Assembly: GCA_015060705.1 (NCBI GenBank)
Contig: SUXY01000002.1
Location: forward strand, 1-64,000
DNA: 64,000 bases
Reading direction: 5' to 3'
From: Bacteroides sp.
Lineage (GTDB): Bacteria > Bacteroidota > Bacteroidia > Bacteroidales > Bacteroidaceae
The translations under genes were made by a program, and so were the position numbers. Positions 18,399 to 29,322 of the stretch are shown piece after piece; the first letter of the stretch is position 1; the number at the start of each line of letters is the position of its first letter. Below the pieces are notes generated by a model. It searched no databases. It saw nothing but the letters and a program-made list of their open reading frames with translations, and had not been told where the DNA came from.

Positions 18399-20213
18399 TT
18401 AATTTTCAGATACACTTGCATCTCCATCGGAGAAATCATTATTCTCAATTACTACGTTCTTGGTACGCAAGAAGCGAAAACGGGTTTGGTTCTTGTGGAA
18501 GGCCGGGAAATCTTCGTTCTGAACGATTACATTACCACGGAAAGTCAATCCATCAATACTCTTGGCAAAAACAATCGGACGGTCAAATGTCTCAAAATGA
18601 TTGTTTTCAATCACTACACCCGGTTGACCTTCTCCCCCATGGAAATATTTCTGCTGAGATGCCAAATCAGGGATTTCCGGATAAATGGAAATAACAGCTT
18701 CCGTAAATTGGAAAAGGTTAGTCAATGAGTTGATAAACTTATTATCACGGATAGTCACATCGCGGCAGGCACCTGTTTCGAACCAACCGTTGCAATCTCC
18801 ACAAAGCAAGATAGCTGTACCTGATGTATGGTCGAAAGTATTGCGTTCGACAATGGTCTTCAGAGGAGTACTGAACAAAGTACCACGGGCACGGTTGTTA
18901 CGGATAACATTATCAGCAAAGTAAACTTCCGGACACCATTCCAAGTTTTCAATACCGAAACCTTCTTCAGCATTGATAGCAGCATCCAATGGCTTTACAA
19001 ACGTAATCTTGAATTCCTTCGCGCCATGAAGGGTTTCTTTATCAAACGGAACAATCTCTGCCACTTCGTTTTGTTCATCAAAGATTTCCATGGTCTTGGA
19101 ACGTACAAACTGCACCTTGTCGCCCTTTCCACCCCAATAGAAACCATATGCTTGCGGATGCATGTACCGTCCTACAACGGTCTTTTCATCCAATTTCTGC
19201 ACAATCTTCAAATAGGTACCATGCACATTGATGGCATCGTCCATCATGCCTTCATAAAAGCCATTGCAAGAAACAATCTTTCCTTTACATCCGGAGAAAT
19301 GAGTTGCATCGGCTTGAGTAGTGAAATAACGAGGGTCATCATCACCACGAAGACAGACGTTGAATTTCTCCAAAGTGATATTTTCGCTGACTTGTGCCAA
19401 CAAGCCCATACCTTCGGCATAGTGTACATTGATATTCTCCAAACGGGTATCCTTATCCAGCGAAAGGAATATGCCTGGAGCCGGCCGTTCGTAATTACGC
19501 ATTGCTACCTTTGTACCAGGCACCAAACGAGAGTCTTTCCAATGTGGAGCGCGGAAAGTCCGTTCATCCAATTGTTCTGTATCATTGGTCGGACACCAAA
19601 GGTCGCTGGTCTTGTATACCACATGACGTGTCTTTCCATCGAATGCAATACCAGTCTGAGGATAATTCTTCCATCCTTCGCCATAACATTCAAAGTGAGT
19701 GTTCTCGCCAACACGGGCCTTTACCCATGGTTCGATACGGAATACCATACCGTCTTCGGCATTATCCACAATCTCTATCTGACTGATATGAGGCTCTGCA
19801 AAATCGATGCTGAAATTCTTCAAGGTACAATTTTCGGAGCTGACCAAAGAAATCGGAAGCATACGTCCATAGAAATAAAAGTCCGCTCCTCCTCCATCGA
19901 GGGTGAGGTTCTTCCAGTTTTCCAAAACAATACCAACGGGCTTCGGATTGGGTTGGTCATGGTTAGAGATATAATACTCCTTCTGAAAAGCACCTTCGGT
20001 ATGGAAATCATAACGTCCGGGCTCAAAAACCAAAGTTACCTTCTTTCCTTCATTCTCTTGTTGGATAGCCGTCAATGCTTCCTGCACTTTGGCAGAAACA
20101 TTCTCTTTCGTATCAGGCAAAACACCATAATCACGCATCCGAATGATTTTCTCATTGGAGCAACCACTCATCAAAAGAACAAGCAAGCATAAATTCAAAA
20201 TAATTTGTTTCAT
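18399..20213 (-). CDS. Alpha-1,3-galactosidase, GH110 (lipoprotein)
   Basis: Lipoprotein signal LLMSGCSN; MRDYGVLPDTKENVSAKVQEAL..., parallel beta-helix with RGDDDPRYFTTQADATHFSGCKGKI..FYEGMMDDAINVHGTYL, characteristic of GH110. Confidence 0.88.
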   Translation of the reverse strand: MKQIILNLCLLVLLMSGCSNEKIIRMRDYGVLPDTKENVSAKVQEALTAIQQENEGKKVTLVFEPGRYDFHTEGAFQKEYYISNHDQPNPKPVGIVLENWKNLTLDGGGADFYFYGRMLPISLVSSENCTLKNFSIDFAEPHISQIEIVDNAEDGMVFRIEPWVKARVGENTHFECYGEGWKNYPQTGIAFDGKTRHVVYKTSDLWCPTNDTEQLDERTFRAPHWKDSRLVPGTKVAMRNYERPAPGIFLSLDKDTRLENINVHYAEGMGLLAQVSENITLEKFNVCLRGDDDPRYFTTQADATHFSGCKGKIVSCNGFYEGMMDDAINVHGTYLKIVQKLDEKTVVGRYMHPQAYGFYWGGKGDKVQFVRSKTMEIFDEQNEVAEIVPFDKETLHGAKEFKITFVKPLDAAINAEEGFGIENLEWCPEVYFADNVIRNNRARGTLFSTPLKTIVERNTFDHTSGTAILLCGDCNGWFETGACRDVTIRDNKFINSLTNLFQFTEAVISIYPEIPDLASQQKYFHGGEGQPGVVIENNHFETFDRPIVFAKSIDGLTFRGNVIVQNEDFPAFHKNQTRFRFLRTKNVVIENNDFSDGDASVSEN

Positions 20214-20296
20214 GGGAATGATTGATTGTTAAACATGTTCGTAAAGATACTATTTTTTCCTAACTTAGCAGCGTTATTATAAAAGAATTAAATATA

Positions 20297-23140
20297 ATGA
20301 AAAAACTTCTGACATTATTCATCGCTTTATCTGCAGGCCTCTGCTCTTTTGCACAAGGATTGGAAGGTAATGTAGAAGAAAGACTCAAACAATATTTTAC
20401 TGAGTACAAACACCCTAAGGCCAACTTTGGTGTATGCGAGTTGGAATCGTATACCATTGACCATGACCGACGGAAGCTGGACATCTATCCGACCAAGCCT
20501 TTCGGTTATCAACCGTTCACCCCTGAAAGTGTAGAAGGAATCTACAAGTATCTGAAAGGCTTCTTACCTGGCCCGGTAAACTATTACGACATCACCATTT
20601 ATGCCGACGGGAAACCTATCGAAGAGTTGATTCCAAATGCCTTGCGTAAGAAAAAGGACAATTCTCTCCGTTGGAAGCGTGAACACAAAGGCAATCCCTG
20701 GACGAAAAACATCAGTCGCCCTTATACAGCTGAGAAAGGGTTGGAAGGAAGGCACATTGCTCTTTGGCAAAGTCATGGCAAGTATTACATCAACAAGAAA
20801 GGCGAATGGGGTTGGCAACGTCCACGTTTGTATGGCACCACAGAAGACATGTTCACCCAATCGTTTGTAGTTCCTTACCTCATCCCAATGTTGGAAAATG
20901 CAGGAGCGGTTGTGTTTACTCCCCGTGAACGTGATTGGCAACGCAACGAAATAATTGTAGACAATGACGGTGCAGGTAGCTATCAAGAAGTAAAGAGCCG
21001 GAAAGGCAAATGGAAGACTACTTCAACACCCGGCTTTGCCTTGAAACGCAATATCTATGTAGACGGACAAAATCCTTTTACGGAAGGAACAGCCCGTTAT
21101 GCCAATACCGAGAAAAAAGCCGAAAAAGCATTTGCCCAATGGATTCCTACCATACCGGAAACGGGTAAATATGCGGTATATGTTTCTTACCAGTCCTTAC
21201 CGGAAAGTGTAACGAATGCCAAGTATCTGGTATTCCATAAAGGAGGTGTCACCGAATTCTTGGTCAACCAACAAATCGGTGGAGGAACTTGGGTATACTT
21301 GGGAAGCTTTGAATTCGACAAAGGATACAACGACTATGGCATGGTGGTTCTCAGCAACCAAAGCAAGCAGAAAGGGGTAGTATGTGCCGATGCCGTCCGA
21401 TTTGGAGGCGGTATGGGAAACATTGCCCGTGGAGGACAAACCAGTGGATTGCCCCGTTATTTGGAAGCTGCCCGTTACAATGCCCAGTGGAGCGGTATGC
21501 CTGCTGAAGTATACACCCGACCGGATAGAGAAAACGACTATGCCGACGACCTCAATACCCGAAGCCACATGGTCAACTACTTGAGTGGAGGTTCCGTCTA
21601 CAATCCTTCAGACAAAGGACTTGGTGTTCCATTCGAAATGACATTGGCTTTCCATAGTGATGCCGGCTTCTCAAAAATGGATGAATGGATTGGTACCTTG
21701 GGAGTATACACCACCGATTTCAATGAAGGAAGACTGAATAGCGGTGTATCGAGATATACGTCACGTGATTTGACCGACTTGGTTTTAACCGGTTTGCAGA
21801 AGGACATTTCCGCCCGATATGGCATCCAATGGGCGAGACGCGGCATGTGGAACCGCAATTATAGCGAAACCCGTCTGCCGGCGGTTCCGAGCATGATTCT
21901 TGAAATCCTCTCCCACCAGAACTTCGCCGACATGAAGATGGGACATGATCCAGTATTCAAGTTTACGGTAGCTCGTTCGGTATACAAGTCCATCTTGAAG
22001 TTTACCGCCGAAATGCACGATGCTGACTATGTGGTACAACCGCTTCCTGTTACTCGTTTTGCCATCGAAGAAAATGGAAAGAATGCCTTCCGATTGAATT
22101 GGCAAGGAGTCATCGATCCACAAGAACCAAGCGCCCGTCCACAAGGATACATCGTCTACACCCGATTGGGATATGGAGGTTGGGATAACGGAACTTATGT
22201 AAAAGGCAATTCATACACCTTCCAGGCTGAACCAGGATTAGTGTATAGCTTTAAGGTTACAGCCGTAAACAAAGGTGGAGAAAGTTTCCCGTCTGAAATT
22301 CTTTCCGCTTATCATGCACCACAAAGTCAAGGAACCATTCTTATTGTGAATGCTTTCGACCGTACAAGCGGACCTTCTACCATCGAGACACCGACACTCC
22401 AAGGTTTTGACATGAGTCGCGATCCGGGTTTACCTTATATAAATACGACTTCATATTGCGGTCCTCAACTTGCTTTCGACCGTGAAAAAATCGGTGGTGG
22501 TGAACCGGATGGATTAGGCTATAGCAGTAGTGAATGGGAAGGAAAGTTAATAGCCGGTAATACATTCGATTATCCTTTTGTACATGGCAAGGCCATCCAA
22601 GCGGCAGGTGGATACTCATTCGTATCGTGCAGCGATGAAGCCATCGAACAAAGCCTCATCCGAATGGAAGATTATCCGATAGTAGACTTGATTCTGGGAG
22701 CTGAAAAAGCGATGTTGAACGAGAAAATGCAACAACGTATTGTCGACTATACCCGACAAGGTGGAAACTTGTTGGTAAGTGGTTCGTATATAGGAAGCAT
22801 TCTCCCGACCTCTTTGTCCAACAACGTATTGAAGTTCTCGCATGGAGGCAGCATGTGGGGAGTCTCAACAGGCAATGTATCCGGAGCAAATACTACATTC
22901 ACTTTTCCTACCCAAGTGAATGAAAAGAATTATGCAGTTCCGGCACCCGATTGTTTATTGCCAGCCAATGGCTCCTACTCGACTTTCGTCTACACGCCGG
23001 GCAACTATGGTGCAGGTATCGCCTATAAAGGTTCAGACTACCGCACTTTCGTTCTTGGTTTCCCATTGGAAAGCATTGAAGGAACTCAGCAACGAACTCA
23101 AATGATGAAAGCGGCTTTAGGATTGTTCCGTAGCAAATAA
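20297..23140 (+). CDS. Golvesin C-terminal-like/fibronectin-type secreted protein (often annotated 'xanthan lyase' in Bacteroidetes)
   Basis: Signal peptide; amidase-like region GRHIALWQSHGKYY...VYNPSDKGLGVPFEMTLAFHSDAGF; golvesin-like YAVYVSYQSLPESVTNAKYLVFHKGGVTEFLVNQQIGGGTWVYLGSFEFDKG; Fn3-like segment. Confidence 0.8.
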   Translation: MKKLLTLFIALSAGLCSFAQGLEGNVEERLKQYFTEYKHPKANFGVCELESYTIDHDRRKLDIYPTKPFGYQPFTPESVEGIYKYLKGFLPGPVNYYDITIYADGKPIEELIPNALRKKKDNSLRWKREHKGNPWTKNISRPYTAEKGLEGRHIALWQSHGKYYINKKGEWGWQRPRLYGTTEDMFTQSFVVPYLIPMLENAGAVVFTPRERDWQRNEIIVDNDGAGSYQEVKSRKGKWKTTSTPGFALKRNIYVDGQNPFTEGTARYANTEKKAEKAFAQWIPTIPETGKYAVYVSYQSLPESVTNAKYLVFHKGGVTEFLVNQQIGGGTWVYLGSFEFDKGYNDYGMVVLSNQSKQKGVVCADAVRFGGGMGNIARGGQTSGLPRYLEAARYNAQWSGMPAEVYTRPDRENDYADDLNTRSHMVNYLSGGSVYNPSDKGLGVPFEMTLAFHSDAGFSKMDEWIGTLGVYTTDFNEGRLNSGVSRYTSRDLTDLVLTGLQKDISARYGIQWARRGMWNRNYSETRLPAVPSMILEILSHQNFADMKMGHDPVFKFTVARSVYKSILKFTAEMHDADYVVQPLPVTRFAIEENGKNAFRLNWQGVIDPQEPSARPQGYIVYTRLGYGGWDNGTYVKGNSYTFQAEPGLVYSFKVTAVNKGGESFPSEILSAYHAPQSQGTILIVNAFDRTSGPSTIETPTLQGFDMSRDPGLPYINTTSYCGPQLAFDREKIGGGEPDGLGYSSSEWEGKLIAGNTFDYPFVHGKAIQAAGGYSFVSCSDEAIEQSLIRMEDYPIVDLILGAEKAMLNEKMQQRIVDYTRQGGNLLVSGSYIGSILPTSLSNNVLKFSHGGSMWGVSTGNVSGANTTFTFPTQVNEKNYAVPAPDCLLPANGSYSTFVYTPGNYGAGIAYKGSDYRTFVLGFPLESIEGTQQRTQMMKAALGLFRSK

Positions 23141-23182
23141 CAAAAATACGACGAAAGGTAGAAGTTATTCCATAAAAACTTC

Positions 23183-23190
23183 TATCTTTG
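23183..23190 (+). promoter_or_regulatory. Bacteroides-type -7 box (TATCTTTG)
   Basis: 25 nt upstream of ATG at 23216. Confidence 0.6.
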
Positions 23191-23215
23191 TCATAGATTT
23201 AAAATACACATCATC

Positions 23216-23545
23216 ATGTACACCATACAAACAAACGCTTCGGGTACTCGAAGCATGGAAATATCGGAAGTGAATCTAGAAACCATCCAACGCTATTCAC
23301 TCTTCCAACATTTGATTGATAGCAACGGAATCGTAGATGAAATGGTATTGGATAAACTGAAATTGAATATCCGTTCACTCATTGCATCAGCAGAAGGCAA
23401 TTGCAAGGATTTATTGGATCTTTGCATCGATGTGATTTATCATAATAATATGAAAGCTTTCGGTCTTCACCAATTGATCCTTCTCTATATCGGTTGGGAA
23501 AAAGAACAAGAAGAGAAAGCTGAAGCTACACCAGAAGAAGCATAA
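23216..23545 (+). CDS. Hypothetical protein (109 aa)
   Basis: Clean ORF with promoter; tight spacing to the YgiQ gene. Confidence 0.7.
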   Translation: MYTIQTNASGTRSMEISEVNLETIQRYSLFQHLIDSNGIVDEMVLDKLKLNIRSLIASAEGNCKDLLDLCIDVIYHNNMKAFGLHQLILLYIGWEKEQEEKAEATPEEA

Positions 23546-23548
23546 ACC

Positions 23549-25375
23549 TTGAAAGAATACAGACTTACCGACTGGCTTCCAACGACCAAGAAGGAAATGG
23601 AATTACGCGGATGGAATGAATTGGATGTCATTCTGTTCAGCGGTGATGCGTATGTAGACCACCCTTCATTTGGGGCTGCCGTCATCGGACGATTACTCGA
23701 AGCCCAAGGTCTGAAAGTGGCCATCGTCCCTCAACCTAATTGGCGGGATGACCTTCGGGATTTCAAGAAGTTGGGACGTCCCCGTTTATTCTTCGGTGTA
23801 TCTGCCGGATGTATGGACTCCATGGTGAACAAGTACACCGCCAACAAGCGTCTTCGTAGTGAAGATGCCTACACACCCGACGGCCGTCATGATATGCGTC
23901 CGGAATATCCGAGCATCGTTTACACACAAATCCTGAAGAAATTATGGCCGGATGTTCCGGTTATTTTAGGAGGAATTGAAGCATCCTTACGCCGATTGAC
24001 GCATTACGATTATTGGCAAGATTGTGTCCGTAAGAGTATCTTGATAGAATCAGGTGCGGATTTATTGGTCTACGGCATGGGAGAAAAACCCATCACGGAA
24101 CTTTGCCGGAAGATGAAAGAGAATCCTTTCATCCCATTTGATATACCTCAAACGGTTTATGTCATCAAAGGGAAGCAAGCCATTCCCCCAAGCATCAGCG
24201 AAAAGGAGGATATCGTGCTTCACTCACATGAAGCTTGCTTGAGCGATAAAAAGAAAGAAGCTGAAAACTTCCGGTTCATTGAAGAAGAATCGAACAAATA
24301 CGAAGCGGCACGTATTCTTCAACATGCAGGGAACAGTACGGTAGTCGTAAATCCGCCTTATCCCCCCATGACGCAAGGCGAATTGGATATGTCGTTCGAC
24401 TTGCCTTACACTCGTTTGCCTCATCCGAAATACAAAGGTAAACGAATACCGGCTTTCGACATGATCAAATTTTCCGTGAACTTGCATCGAGGATGTTTCG
24501 GTGGTTGTGCATTCTGTACAATCAGTGCCCATCAAGGAAAGTTTATTGTAAGCCGAAGCAAGGAAAGCATTCTGAAGGAAGTTAAAGCCATTACAGAGAT
24601 GCCCGATTTCAAGGGATATCTAAGTGATCTGGGTGGTCCAAGTGCCAACATGTATGCCATGCATGGACTCGATCAGGAGAAATGCCGCAAGTGCAAACGT
24701 CCTTCGTGTATCCACCCGAAAGTATGCCCGAACTTAAATACAGACCATCGTCCATTGCTGGACATTTACCATGCGGTCGATGCCTTACCGGGAATCAAGA
24801 AAAGCTTTATTGGAAGTGGGGTACGTTACGATTTGTTGCTTCATGAAAGCAAGGATCCAGCCGTGAATAAAAGCACCAAGGAATACACCCGCGAACTGAT
24901 AGCCAAGCACGTAAGCGGCCGCTTGAAAGTCGCTCCTGAGCACACCAGTGATCAGGTACTTCATATCATGCGCAAGCCATCGTTTACCCAATTCTATGAT
25001 TTCAAGAAGATATTCGACCGGGTAAACAAGGAGTTGAATCTACGACAACAAATTATTCCATATTTCATCAGTAGCCATCCGGGATGTACGGCTGAGGATA
25101 TGGCTGAATTGGCGGTCATCACCAAACGTCTCGACTTCCATCTGGAGCAGGTACAAGACTTTACTCCTACTCCCATGACGGTTGCTACCGAAGCTTGGCA
25201 TACAGGATATCATCCTTATACACTCCAGCCAATCTTCTCTGCCAAGACACAACGGGAGAAATTGGCTCAGCGCATGTTCTTCTTCTGGTATAAACCGGAA
25301 GAACGGAAAGCCATCATTCAAGAATTGAAACGAATGGGAAGAAGTGATTTGATAGATAAACTATATGGTAGATAA
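23549..25375 (+). CDS. YgiQ family radical SAM protein (TTG start)
   Basis: DWLPTTKKEMELRGWNELDVILFSGDAYVDHPSFG; radical SAM CxxxCxxC as HRGCFGGCAFCTI. Confidence 0.93.
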   Translation: MKEYRLTDWLPTTKKEMELRGWNELDVILFSGDAYVDHPSFGAAVIGRLLEAQGLKVAIVPQPNWRDDLRDFKKLGRPRLFFGVSAGCMDSMVNKYTANKRLRSEDAYTPDGRHDMRPEYPSIVYTQILKKLWPDVPVILGGIEASLRRLTHYDYWQDCVRKSILIESGADLLVYGMGEKPITELCRKMKENPFIPFDIPQTVYVIKGKQAIPPSISEKEDIVLHSHEACLSDKKKEAENFRFIEEESNKYEAARILQHAGNSTVVVNPPYPPMTQGELDMSFDLPYTRLPHPKYKGKRIPAFDMIKFSVNLHRGCFGGCAFCTISAHQGKFIVSRSKESILKEVKAITEMPDFKGYLSDLGGPSANMYAMHGLDQEKCRKCKRPSCIHPKVCPNLNTDHRPLLDIYHAVDALPGIKKSFIGSGVRYDLLLHESKDPAVNKSTKEYTRELIAKHVSGRLKVAPEHTSDQVLHIMRKPSFTQFYDFKKIFDRVNKELNLRQQIIPYFISSHPGCTAEDMAELAVITKRLDFHLEQVQDFTPTPMTVATEAWHTGYHPYTLQPIFSAKTQREKLAQRMFFFWYKPEERKAIIQELKRMGRSDLIDKLYGR

Positions 25376-25413
25376 AAAAGAAATCCAGCTTATTCAGCTG
25401 GACTTCTTTTTTA
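25375..25413. terminator. Bidirectional terminator between convergent genes
   Basis: aaaaaagaaatccagct-tattc-agctggacttctttttt. Confidence 0.8.
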
Positions 25414-27021
25414 TCAAGGCATGTCTATCATTCTTGGTTTTATCATATCACCTGTATAAATACGTTTGCCATCCAATGGATTCTTTCGAAATTTAATGGC
25501 CTTTCCTACTGAAAGTGGAGCAACCGAACGAGATGCTACTCGCGATTCCAAATCGGTCTTACCGGCTCTTTGCAAAGCAACATTAAGCATAGCTTCGCGT
25601 TCATCGCCCAATGGATACGGTTCTTCAAACAAATCATCTGCTTCCAAATCTGGTGTCAAGCCATTAGGCATACAAGGATTGTTTCCATTCTTGTCTGCAT
25701 ACATGTTGATCATGACATAGATGCCCCAATCACCGATATATTTCTTCCAATCGGCAAACTGCGGATGCTTTTCGGCAAAGTCCATCTTGTTGTCCTTATA
25801 GTTTTCCACGATGTCTGTAAACCATTCTTCACCGCTCCACATGATTCCCGAACAATACTTGCCATGGGTCTGTTTTCCGATGATTTCGATGTCCATGTAA
25901 GGCATCAATCCTACCAAAATGGCTTCGGAAGCCGATGCCGAACTTTCTGTCACGATGGCATAAATCTTGTTGATACCGATGTTGGCATCCGAAGTATTGA
26001 AATTATACATCTTATCATTGTGTTTCTGCGAGAAGACAGTACGGAAATAGGTGTTCAAATCGACATTGTTTTCCTTGTAATAGGCCATGTAATCATCGTT
26101 CCACACCTCAGTTTCGAACACGCTCTTGTTTTTCACCTCGGCTTCGGGAGCCAACATCGAGGCAAGCACTTCTTCGGTGAATACATACCCACCGCCATTG
26201 TAGCGAAGGTCGAGAATCAGCTCGGTAATACCTTCTTTCTTGAATTCCTTGCATGCTTCGTACAAGCCCAAACTGGATTCGAAAGTGAAGCTAGTGTATG
26301 CCAAATAGCCGACCTTCTTGCCTCCACAATCGAATACTTTGGTCAGCAAGATAGGGTCTTCGTACATGGAAACAGCAGTCATGGATGCCGATTTTTCGAC
26401 CGTAGAATAGACGTTATTACCTTTATATGAGCCTATACCTACTTCGACGGAAGAGCTTGCAAACAAGGCATTGTAATAATTACCTTGATTCATTTCCTTT
26501 CCATCCACTTCCAAAATCACATCGCCACGCTTCAATCCTGCCTTTTCTGCAGGACTTCCCGGATATGTATAGGTGATGAATCCAACCACAGCATCCGAGC
26601 CTTCCGCTTTCAGATAGAGTTTGATGCCAAAACCATAGGTACCTGTAGCTACTCCATCGGTGCTTCCCGTCATCTGGGAATAGCTTTCGGACATCGAAGT
26701 CCACTTGTCCACATCTTCACCAAGCTTATCCTTATAGCGTGCGTCTTCAACCGCCTTAACGGGGTCAGCCAAAATTTGCCAAGAATCGAGTGCATCCTCA
26801 ATATCCTGTTTCCAGAGATAAACATCGTTCATCACATTGTAAGCAAAGAAATTGACGTATGCTCTTTCGTCCTGATATGCCTTAATCTCTTCAGGGTCTT
26901 CCGTAGGTTCTTCCTTAGGTGGTTCTACAGGCTTCACCGGTTCATCATCGCCCGAACATGCCACAAACCCAAGCGGCAACAAGAAAGCCATCAAAAATAC
27001 AATATACTTCTTCATCTTCAT
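25414..27021 (-). CDS. S41 family peptidase (PDZ-containing lipoprotein)
   Basis: Lipobox GFVACSGD; PDZ GSPAEKAGLKRGDVILEVDGKEM; LDLRYNGGGYVFTEEVLASMLAP; TESSASASEAILVGL. Confidence 0.92.
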   Translation of the reverse strand: MKMKKYIVFLMAFLLPLGFVACSGDDEPVKPVEPPKEEPTEDPEEIKAYQDERAYVNFFAYNVMNDVYLWKQDIEDALDSWQILADPVKAVEDARYKDKLGEDVDKWTSMSESYSQMTGSTDGVATGTYGFGIKLYLKAEGSDAVVGFITYTYPGSPAEKAGLKRGDVILEVDGKEMNQGNYYNALFASSSVEVGIGSYKGNNVYSTVEKSASMTAVSMYEDPILLTKVFDCGGKKVGYLAYTSFTFESSLGLYEACKEFKKEGITELILDLRYNGGGYVFTEEVLASMLAPEAEVKNKSVFETEVWNDDYMAYYKENNVDLNTYFRTVFSQKHNDKMYNFNTSDANIGINKIYAIVTESSASASEAILVGLMPYMDIEIIGKQTHGKYCSGIMWSGEEWFTDIVENYKDNKMDFAEKHPQFADWKKYIGDWGIYVMINMYADKNGNNPCMPNGLTPDLEADDLFEEPYPLGDEREAMLNVALQRAGKTDLESRVASRSVAPLSVGKAIKFRKNPLDGKRIYTGDMIKPRMIDMP

Positions 27022-27127
27022 GTTTTTCTTTATTTATTGCCGACAAAAATAACAATAAAAACAAAAATCCTCCCATTTTTCGTAAATAATGAGAGGATTT
27101 TAACTATAAATTATTCAATTTATCAGA

Positions 27128-28882
27128 TTAGAACTTGTTCAAAGCTGCCTTGGCCTTATTCACTACCTTTTCGGCTGGAACTTCTACCAAATTGAATTCA
27201 TTGAACGGTTCAAGAATCTTGTCGATTTGCTTACCGTAATTCTTACTACGACCACGCTTGTCCTTTTCATTGCGTAGGATACGAATCTTTTCGTAAGCCT
27301 GAATACCTTCGATGAGTCGTTCAAAGCGGGTACATGTACGGCCACCAGGATAAAGGATATAAGTATCACCAGCTGCCCATGCAGTGAATCGGCTATCAAG
27401 CAATGGGTCCTTCACCCAGCTATTCAAAGCCCAGCGCAAGTAACCATCCACATTAATCTTGGCTGCCCACCATCCTAACCATTCAGCCTCAGCTAATGGT
27501 GAGAAAGTAAATGTATTCGGACGTGGTTCGGTACAACAAGTGTAATAAGTAGTTACACGACCATCAGCCTTACGTTGTGCGATTTCTTCCGGAGTAAACT
27601 TCTCTGCCAAAGTGATGCAATAATCGTCCAAATGTTCGAGCAATTCCTTATGGTAAGTACCAGCCAACGAAAGTTTGAAATCCGGATCAGCCTTATACAC
27701 CACATCGATGGTAGCGAGCATATCCTTCAAGCCACGTTCGTCCATAGCGATATGAGTGATTTCAAACCAACCTTTTTCTTTCAGGTGTTGAGCGAATGAT
27801 TTAAGCATACGCATCCAGAATTCTTCGTATTCAGGTTGACCAGGCTTGCCTTGGAAATACTTGAACGAGTTGCTTGCTTGGTCGAAATATTGAAAAGACA
27901 AGCGCCATGGAACCATGGAATAACAATTGATTTCCTTCTTCACACCACAAGACATCATGAATTCTACCCACTTGTCGAATACAGTATAGTCGAAGTACCA
28001 AGTGCCATCTGCCTTCTTCATCCAAGTTACCATACTTTCAAATGGGTCGTAAGTCTGACCATTCCATGGCTTGTGCATAATCGAAGCAGTGATTACCTTA
28101 CCACCGGCATCAGCATAACGCTTCATGATTGGACGCATCAAGTCGAAGTGTTCCTGACTAAATGGTTCTACATTGTAATAACGAGAAACCGCATAAGGAT
28201 TCTGCCACAAATCCAGATGGAAAGCCCATTCTGAAGGAGGAGGCAACACGCGATTCTTCACGGTAACAGTCAATGGTAATTCTGCAATTACTTTACCATC
28301 TTCTTTTACTGTAACAGTACCACGATACATACCCTTGATAATGTTTTCAGCAGGTACCTTCACACTAACCCATACCGGTTGAGTCGTATTCGCCTTGATA
28401 TCCAATGTCGGAGTGATGTGATCGATTACATCTGCCACGAGAGTCGAGTCAAAATCAGCCTTGTTACGGAATCCACAAGCACCCTTACCATCCTTGTTCA
28501 GTTCATCAGTCATGACATAACGAACAAAGCCTTTTTCAATATTCCACTTCGAAATCTTGTAATTCTTTGCCAAGATATCACTCACCTCCACGCTCACATT
28601 CTTCATGTCGCGGTTGGTTGAGATAACGAATTGTGCAGACAACTTTTCACCCATCCATCCGATGAGATTCATTGGAGCACCTGGAGTTACCTGTGCTGGT
28701 AATTCCTTGTTATAACGTACATCGGTACTACCCCATGCAACGATAGGATTCGTTACTTTTGTCCACTTGGACAAATCTGTAGTAACGGGATTCGGAAGTT
28801 CTTCGTAAATTTCCGAAACTTGTTGTGCTTCCATGCCTACCACAGAAAGCATCAAAGCTACCATCAAAAACCATTTCTTCAT
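27128..28882 (-). CDS. DUF4091 domain-containing secreted protein
   Basis: Met at 28882 precedes signal peptide MKKWFLMVALMLSVVGMEAQ; C-term WWAAKINVDGYLRWALNSWVKDPLLDSRFTAWAAGDTYILYPGGRTCTRFERLIEGIQAYEKIRILR typical of DUF4091. Confidence 0.82.
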   Translation of the reverse strand: MKKWFLMVALMLSVVGMEAQQVSEIYEELPNPVTTDLSKWTKVTNPIVAWGSTDVRYNKELPAQVTPGAPMNLIGWMGEKLSAQFVISTNRDMKNVSVEVSDILAKNYKISKWNIEKGFVRYVMTDELNKDGKGACGFRNKADFDSTLVADVIDHITPTLDIKANTTQPVWVSVKVPAENIIKGMYRGTVTVKEDGKVIAELPLTVTVKNRVLPPPSEWAFHLDLWQNPYAVSRYYNVEPFSQEHFDLMRPIMKRYADAGGKVITASIMHKPWNGQTYDPFESMVTWMKKADGTWYFDYTVFDKWVEFMMSCGVKKEINCYSMVPWRLSFQYFDQASNSFKYFQGKPGQPEYEEFWMRMLKSFAQHLKEKGWFEITHIAMDERGLKDMLATIDVVYKADPDFKLSLAGTYHKELLEHLDDYCITLAEKFTPEEIAQRKADGRVTTYYTCCTEPRPNTFTFSPLAEAEWLGWWAAKINVDGYLRWALNSWVKDPLLDSRFTAWAAGDTYILYPGGRTCTRFERLIEGIQAYEKIRILRNEKDKRGRSKNYGKQIDKILEPFNEFNLVEVPAEKVVNKAKAALNKF

Positions 28883-28896
28883 AGTATCATCGATTT

Positions 28897-29304
28897 TTAA
28901 AAGTTTCTCATTTCGCAAGCGCATCCGCTCAAAACCTCCACACACTTGTCAATGTCGTTCGGACGAATCACCACATTCGCCTTGTCGCCATCGGCAAAGG
29001 CATACATGTACTCAATGAAAATTTCCTTTTCTGCCAATTGTTCGAGGATAGCTGAGAGAGAACCTGCTACGTTGGAACAAGAAATGCAAACCACATCAGT
29101 GAGCATAACGGCAAAGTTTTCTTCACGAAGAATTTCTACCGCCTTGTCTACTTCCGACACAATCAGACGGAGGATACCAAAGTCTGTGGTTTCTGCCATG
29201 CTGAAAGCGTGCATATTGATGCCGTTCTTGCCCAAAATCTTAGTCACTTCATTGATTCTTCCGGTCTTGTTTTCCAGAAAAACGGAAAGTTGTTTGATTG
29301 TCAT
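28897..29304 (-). CDS. ACT domain protein (tandem ACT)
   Basis: MTIKQLSVFLENKTGRINEVTKILGKNGINMHAFSMAETTDFGILRLIV; adjacent to paaK as is usual. Confidence 0.88.
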   Translation of the reverse strand: MTIKQLSVFLENKTGRINEVTKILGKNGINMHAFSMAETTDFGILRLIVSEVDKAVEILREENFAVMLTDVVCISCSNVAGSLSAILEQLAEKEIFIEYMYAFADGDKANVVIRPNDIDKCVEVLSGCACEMRNF

Positions 29305-29322
29305 AATATCCTTGATTTATGA

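Noticed and set aside
18828-20192. 454-aa plus-strand ORF
   Set aside because: Antisense to the GH110 gene, whose translation is clearly the real one; long antisense ORFs are common at this GC content.
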